DNA of 64,000 nt, taken from contig CAJXRZ010000004.1 of NCBI GenBank assembly GCA_913060515.1, positions 99,206 through 163,205 on the forward strand, read 5' to 3'. Source of the stretch: an uncultured Pseudomonadota bacterium (GTDB lineage Bacteria; Myxococcota_A; UBA796; CAJQPC01). Every line of letters starts with the position of its first letter. Within the stretch, counting starts at the first letter, position 1. Below, piece by piece: positions 59,676-64,000 of this stretch. Both the position numbers and the translations under genes were made by a program. The notes under the pieces were generated by a model. The model saw only the letters and a list, made by a program, of their open reading frames with translations, was not told where the DNA came from and made no database searches.

Positions 59676-62237
59676 ATGTCTTGGCTGTTGGCTTCGGTCG
59701 CGCTGGCCGCAGACCCTGTGCTGCTGACCCAAGCACCCGTGCTCGGCGACGACGCCAGCACCGCGACGGTTCACGTGCACGTGCCAGGGCTCCAGGCATC
59801 TGACCGACTCAAGGTGAGCCCTTCCCAGGGGGAGGTCTTGGAGGTTCAGCGTCAAGGGGAGCTGGTGACCTTGAGTCTGCGGCCGCCGACGGCCCGCAGG
59901 GAAGGGGACGACATGCCCCTGACGCTGAAGGTACGCGGCTCCATGAAGCTGGACTTCGAGATGGCCATCCCTCTCCACCAGCCCACCCGGGGCAGCCTGG
60001 AGCTGGGCTCAGAGCTGGCCGAGTGGAAGCCGGGCAGCCGTGCTCCGGTACCCATCACCATCAAGAGCGGCGGCAGCCACGCCATCCCGGACAGCGCCCG
60101 GAAGCTCTCGGCTCGGGCCTCACAGGGCACCGTCACGGACATGAAGTACGTCGGTGACGGGACTTGGACCGCGAACTGGCGGCCTCCCTCGCGCAACAAC
60201 GGGGAGTCCGCGGTGCTCATCGCTGTGACGGACCTCTCCGCGCCCGAGGTCATTCATGGTCTGCTGAACGTCCCCGTCAAGGGGGCCGCCGAGACAGCCT
60301 CTAGTCCCGTGCTGATCGCGCCCTTCGCGCCACAGGTGGCCGCGGGCAGCAGCCTCCGCATCTGGGTGGCCGCCCCAGCCGGTGAGGTTGCCATCGATGG
60401 TGCCCTGAGCGTGCGGAACGAGGGCCTGGGCTGGCACTCCATGACCGTGCCTGTTCCTGACCGCGTTGGCGCTTGGACCCTGAGCGCCACGGGGCCCGAA
60501 GACAAGGACAGTCTGGGCTTCCAGGTCGGACATGGCATGCAGAGCATCGCGCTGCGCTCCGACCCGCCACTGCTGGGCAGCGACACCCGAAGTCTTAGCG
60601 TCACCGCTTCTGTGAGCGAGGGGGGACGCGCTTCGCTGGTGCGCCTGACGCCCTCCGGGGCCACCAACAACGGCAGCCCCAAGAGCAGTGGCACCACGCA
60701 GACCCAGCGCTACCGGGTCTCCAGCAGCAGCAAGCGCGTGGTCATCAGCGCCGCATACAGCTCCGTTCAGACCGGGCTGCCGGCCTCGGAGTTGGTCGCC
60801 TGGACTCCTCAGGCCGCGCTCCCCAACGACGGCAAGACCAAGAACACCGTGATTCTCGTGGCCGTCGATGCTCTGGGAATGCCCGTCAAGAACGTGCCCA
60901 TCACGCTCAAGGTCCCCATCGGAGACGCCCGGGTTCAGCCCACCGCCAAGACCGATGCCCGCGGCATGGTCCGCGTCGAGCTGACCTCGGGCTTGGAGTC
61001 CGGTCCTGTCCGTGTGCTGGCGACAAGCGAGTCCGGGCTTGAGACCGAGCTTGTTCTCTGGCAAGGAATGGGCGCCCCCAACCTAGCGCCCGCTGGCGAT
61101 GCCTTGAACCGGGACCTCTCTCAGCGCCTTCAGGGGGCCTCCCCGGTGCTGGTCCTCCCACGCATCGAGGGCAGTGTCGGCAAGCCTTCGGCGCTCCTGG
61201 TCAGCACCAATCCCAGCTACACGACCCCTGGCGCCGCAGTGTTGATCAGCATTCGGGTTCAGGACGCGCAGGGTCTGCCGGTGGCCGGCGGGGTCCCCAA
61301 GGTCTCCCCAAGCATCGGCAAGGTTGGCCCGCTGACCGACAACGGGGACGGCAGCTACCTGGTGCCTGTGCAGCTCCCACCGGGCCAGGACGGCCCGCTC
61401 ACCATCGAAGTGAAGATGGGGGACGCCGTCGGCTCCGTGAGTGTGCCGAGCCTGCAGAGTCTGGGGGGCGTGGCCGCTCTGGACAGCAGCGGCCAAGTGA
61501 AGCGCCCTGAGCCAAGCGGGAGCAGCGACGGCGGCAGCGGACGCACACCCAAAGAGCGGGGGCCGTCCCAGATCCCAATGGGCACCGTGCGGGTCAGTGC
61601 GGTCAACGGCTCTTACCGAGCCACGATGGTGTCCTCGGGGCTGGGCAGCGTTCCTCTACAGTCCAGCTTTGATCATGCCTTCCCCCTGGGGGTTCCCGGC
61701 GTGGCGCTGAACGCCAGCCTCTTTCCTTCACAAGGAAATGTGGGCATCGACCTGAGGGCTCGGGTTGGGGTCGGACGATTGGTCTTGGGCGCAGGGCCGC
61801 TCGAAGAGGTGAACATGGACATCGTTCACCCCAGCGCGCTGGGTGTGCGCTACCGCACCCTGGGGAAGACGGTGCGCGTCGGAGGCGGGGCTTGGGCCCA
61901 CGTACACGACGCACTGATCTTCACCTACGCCGATGACATCAAGGCCACAGCGGCGGTACAGAACCAGCTGCTCTATGGCCTTCGCCTCGGCGCGACGCTG
62001 GAAGTCGACACCCCAACGGTGGGGCTGGAGTTCCTGGTGGCGGAGACCTTTGGGCCGCTCCCACAGGCCACGCACGCCAGCTTGAACGTGGACCTGAAGC
62101 TCTTCGCATCGCCGGCCTTCGTGACCATCGGCGCGGACCTTGACCTACAACACACGCAGATCGAGCTGGCCGACGATACCGTTGGGTTGTCCTCGCAGCA
62201 GATCGCCGCCAAGGTTGGCGTTGGCCGCAACTTCTGA
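59676..62237 (+). CDS. Large exported Ig-like protein with C-terminal outer-membrane-like region
   Basis: An 853-residue exported protein with a short signal (MSWLLASVALAADP). It contains several Ig-like beta domains, including two that resemble bacterial Ig (Big/invasin) modules (VDALGMPVKNVPITLKVPIG, RVQDAQGLPVAGGVPKVSPS), joined by Ser/Gly-rich linkers. The last ~200 residues alternate hydrophobic and polar residues and end in an aromatic (VGVGRNF), as in outer-membrane beta-barrels. It may be an adhesin or secretion-linked protein; no clear homologue was recognised. Confidence 0.65.
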   Translation: MSWLLASVALAADPVLLTQAPVLGDDASTATVHVHVPGLQASDRLKVSPSQGEVLEVQRQGELVTLSLRPPTARREGDDMPLTLKVRGSMKLDFEMAIPLHQPTRGSLELGSELAEWKPGSRAPVPITIKSGGSHAIPDSARKLSARASQGTVTDMKYVGDGTWTANWRPPSRNNGESAVLIAVTDLSAPEVIHGLLNVPVKGAAETASSPVLIAPFAPQVAAGSSLRIWVAAPAGEVAIDGALSVRNEGLGWHSMTVPVPDRVGAWTLSATGPEDKDSLGFQVGHGMQSIALRSDPPLLGSDTRSLSVTASVSEGGRASLVRLTPSGATNNGSPKSSGTTQTQRYRVSSSSKRVVISAAYSSVQTGLPASELVAWTPQAALPNDGKTKNTVILVAVDALGMPVKNVPITLKVPIGDARVQPTAKTDARGMVRVELTSGLESGPVRVLATSESGLETELVLWQGMGAPNLAPAGDALNRDLSQRLQGASPVLVLPRIEGSVGKPSALLVSTNPSYTTPGAAVLISIRVQDAQGLPVAGGVPKVSPSIGKVGPLTDNGDGSYLVPVQLPPGQDGPLTIEVKMGDAVGSVSVPSLQSLGGVAALDSSGQVKRPEPSGSSDGGSGRTPKERGPSQIPMGTVRVSAVNGSYRATMVSSGLGSVPLQSSFDHAFPLGVPGVALNASLFPSQGNVGIDLRARVGVGRLVLGAGPLEEVNMDIVHPSALGVRYRTLGKTVRVGGGAWAHVHDALIFTYADDIKATAAVQNQLLYGLRLGATLEVDTPTVGLEFLVAETFGPLPQATHASLNVDLKLFASPAFVTIGADLDLQHTQIELADDTVGLSSQQIAAKVGVGRNF

Positions 62238-62249
62238 TTGGAGAGCGTC

Positions 62250-63674
62250 ATGCTCAGCTCCATCCTCTTGCTCGCTCTGAGCGCCTGCGCCCCCACACCG
62301 GTCAGCTTCCTCTGTCTGGAGGACGACCCGCTGTGCAGTCTGGAGGAGGCCCTACAGGACCTCCCGCCCGCTCTGTCCGTCGACATTGAGTCGGTGGCCT
62401 TCTACCAGGTGACCGAGAAGGTCCTGCTCGAGGACGGGGTAGAGGTCGGAGACGACGTGGTGAGCGTGGCCCAAGGCCGGGACGCGGTTCTGCGCGTCTT
62501 CTTGAGCCCTGCGGACACCTACGAGGAGCGCGACCTGAGTGTGCGCGCCTACATCTACCAGGGTGACGCCCTGGTGGACGCCGTCATCGTGACCCAAAAC
62601 TTCAAGAAGGAAGGGAGCTTCAGCGACCTGGACTCCTCCTTCAATCTGCCCATTCGTGGATCTGCCATCGGGCCCGATCTGGCCATCGCGGTCGAGGTCC
62701 TCGAGGCCACCGAAGAGGCGGACTATCCTGGCATCCAGGGACGCAACAGCTGGCCCGAAGAGAGCGCCTACAGCATCAAGACGACGCCTACCGGACCCCT
62801 CAAGATTGTCATGGTGCCAATCGAGTACAACGCGGACAACAGCGGCCGTTTGCCCAACACTGAAGAAGATGAGATGGAGCGCTTCCGCCAGGCCTTCTAC
62901 GGCCAGTACCCAGCGGACGAAGTGCAGATCCGCGTGGTGGAGCCCCAGGGCACAGACATCGGTATTCGCAACGGCTGGTCAGCACTCTTGAACGAGGTCA
63001 CAGGACTCCGGGATGCTGTTGGAGCGGAAGACGACGAGTACGTCTACGGACTGTTCTCCCCGGGCGAGGACCCCACGGGCGGCACTGCCGGACTGTGCTG
63101 GGTTGGCTACGGCCCCTCGGACCCCGGAACCAAGGTCTGCATCGGCTTGAGCGGCTCACCGGGCACCGCCGTTCACGAGGTCGGGCACGCCCACGGTCGA
63201 GAGCACTCTCCAGGCTGTGGGGCGGGCTCTCCCGACCCGGAGTACCCCGAGTCGGATGGAACCTTGGGCTCACGGGCCTTCGACACCACCGGAAACCGGA
63301 TGTTCGAGGCCGCGACGACCTACGACTTTATGAGCTACTGCGGGCCCACATGGACCGGCGCCCACACCTGGGAGATGCTGGTGGAGCGGGTGAACTCGGT
63401 CAACAGCATCTACGGCGCCTACACGCAGACCGACGAGTACTTGACCTTCCTCCAGGACGAGAGGGGAGAGACGACCTTGCTAGGCCAACAGTGGCTTAGC
63501 GAGCCCGCTGGACTTGCCGTGCGCGTTGAGCTCTTGGACGATGCAGGTCAGGTTCTCTACCAGGTGAGCGGCCGTAGCATTCCGATGGACCACGCTCAGG
63601 GCGCCATGGTGCGCATCATTGAGCCCATCGACGATGCGCGCGTGGTCGACATGCGTGTGGTCGACTGGCGCTAA
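62250..63674 (+). CDS. Metzincin-type metallopeptidase lipoprotein
   Basis: A 474-residue predicted lipoprotein (MLSSILLLALSAC). ATG 62250 has GGAG 7 bases upstream; a TTG four codons before is less likely. The zinc motif HExxHxxGxxH is complete (H309, H313, H319 in HEVGHAHGREH), and the Met-turn DFMSYC follows about 40 residues later, as in metzincins. It has a long N-terminal beta region of unknown role. It probably acts at the surface on peptides or matrix. Confidence 0.85.
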   Translation: MLSSILLLALSACAPTPVSFLCLEDDPLCSLEEALQDLPPALSVDIESVAFYQVTEKVLLEDGVEVGDDVVSVAQGRDAVLRVFLSPADTYEERDLSVRAYIYQGDALVDAVIVTQNFKKEGSFSDLDSSFNLPIRGSAIGPDLAIAVEVLEATEEADYPGIQGRNSWPEESAYSIKTTPTGPLKIVMVPIEYNADNSGRLPNTEEDEMERFRQAFYGQYPADEVQIRVVEPQGTDIGIRNGWSALLNEVTGLRDAVGAEDDEYVYGLFSPGEDPTGGTAGLCWVGYGPSDPGTKVCIGLSGSPGTAVHEVGHAHGREHSPGCGAGSPDPEYPESDGTLGSRAFDTTGNRMFEAATTYDFMSYCGPTWTGAHTWEMLVERVNSVNSIYGAYTQTDEYLTFLQDERGETTLLGQQWLSEPAGLAVRVELLDDAGQVLYQVSGRSIPMDHAQGAMVRIIEPIDDARVVDMRVVDWR

Positions 63675-63710
63675 GGGCGCCTCTGGCGCAGAGCCATCCG
63701 GGCCAGTCGC

Positions 63711-64000
63711 TCAGAGGAAGAAGGCCACCGCGGCAGCAACCCACCCCACGACGGCCACCAGCACTGCGATGGCCAGCGGTAGCCGGCTCGGAGGGGGCGG
63801 CGGCGGAAGGGGCTTCTGCACAACGGGCGCTGGTCCAGGCTTGGGCTTCTGGGCCTCTGGGACGCGCCTGAGCTCTTCTTGTAGCGCGAAGTCCTGGTCC
63901 ATCAGCAGCATCGCGCTTGCTCGGGCGCTCGGCAGCCTGCCGTGGGCCAGCTCGTAGCGCACCATGGAGGAGACGGCGGCGTCGTGTGCCCTGCGGGCGG
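63711..64000 (-). CDS. C-terminal part of a membrane-anchored protein (partial)
   Basis: The frame is open from the stop at 63711 to the right edge, with no stop upstream of the ATG at 63965, so this is probably the end of a larger gene and not an 84-residue protein. Visible are a helical segment (RASAMLLMDQDFALQEEL), a Pro/Lys-rich linker with a run of prolines and a final membrane helix (LAIAVLVAVVGWVAAAVAFFL). The beginning lies outside the window and no function is assigned. Confidence 0.55.
   Translation of the reverse strand, partial: ARRAHDAAVSSMVRYELAHGRLPSARASAMLLMDQDFALQEELRRVPEAQKPKPGPAPVVQKPLPPPPPPSRLPLAIAVLVAVVGWVAAAVAFFL

Overview
The window is a GC-rich, gene-dense bacterial chromosome segment on which genes run on both strands in short operons. 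Several traits point to a myxobacterium-like lineage (Myxococcota, formerly Deltaproteobacteria). There are three Ser/Thr protein kinases of the Pkn type, one fused to a sulfatase-modifying-factor-like domain, one to a beta-propeller and one to a PEGA domain. There are many small lipoproteins, a thrombospondin type-3 repeat surface protein and a purple-acid-phosphatase-like protein, both with C-terminal tails resembling MYXO-CTERM, and an archaeal/eukaryal-type prolyl-tRNA synthetase. No insertion sequence, prophage, CRISPR array, rRNA or tRNA gene was seen. The only gene-free stretch above 300 bases is 17698-18067, and it holds a repeated structured element.

Layout. 1-5324 (minus strand) is a co-oriented purine and aerobic respiration block: purM, purN, heme A synthase, heme O synthase, a small membrane protein, an SCO-type copper chaperone and the start of cytochrome oxidase subunit II. 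5410-10402 holds a lipoprotein, an alpha/beta hydrolase, a kinase/FGE-like fusion and a UbiB/ABC1-type kinase. 10504-17697 (plus) is a tightly packed signalling and surface group: TSP3-repeat protein, kinase with beta-propeller, FHA-like plus winged-helix regulator, lipoprotein. 17702-18070 holds three copies of an inverted-repeat-flanked hairpin element. 18068-22080 holds proS, transketolase and a DUF2256/DUF3253-type protein. 22110-29695 is mostly surface or lipoprotein genes (FG-GAP/CARDB, PD40 propeller with a heme-c motif, VWA, HExxH protein) with some unknowns.

29807-37918 (plus) is the most interesting block. It is a translationally coupled set of SWIM zinc-finger protein, DUF5691-like protein, MoxR AAA+ ATPase, DUF5682-like protein and VWA protein, followed by a TPR-like protein. 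Four of these correspond in family and approximate length to E. coli yehQ, yehL, yehM and yehP, whose function is not established. 37906-40143 is the phosphatase-like surface protein. 40099-43559 (minus) is a tandem family of related membrane proteins of unknown function. 43695-48003 (plus) holds an acyl-CoA dehydrogenase, an NAD-dependent epimerase/reductase, a solitary N6-adenine DNA methyltransferase and a lipoprotein. 48015-52310 holds further lipoproteins, a flavin-reductase-like protein and a tandem triplet of cysteine-rich lipoproteins. 52335-57769 holds argS, a PEGA-type kinase, a low-molecular-weight tyrosine phosphatase and lipoproteins. 57805-63674 holds a secreted propeller protein, an Ig-like/outer-membrane-like protein and a metzincin-type lipoprotein. 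The C-terminal end of a membrane protein closes the window.

Two properties recur. Many genes are joined by 1- or 4-base stop/start overlaps (TGATG, ATGA, GTGA, TTGA). At least a dozen predicted lipoproteins have extremely short, uncharged signal peptides. All function calls come from reading motifs in the translated sequence; no database search was run.
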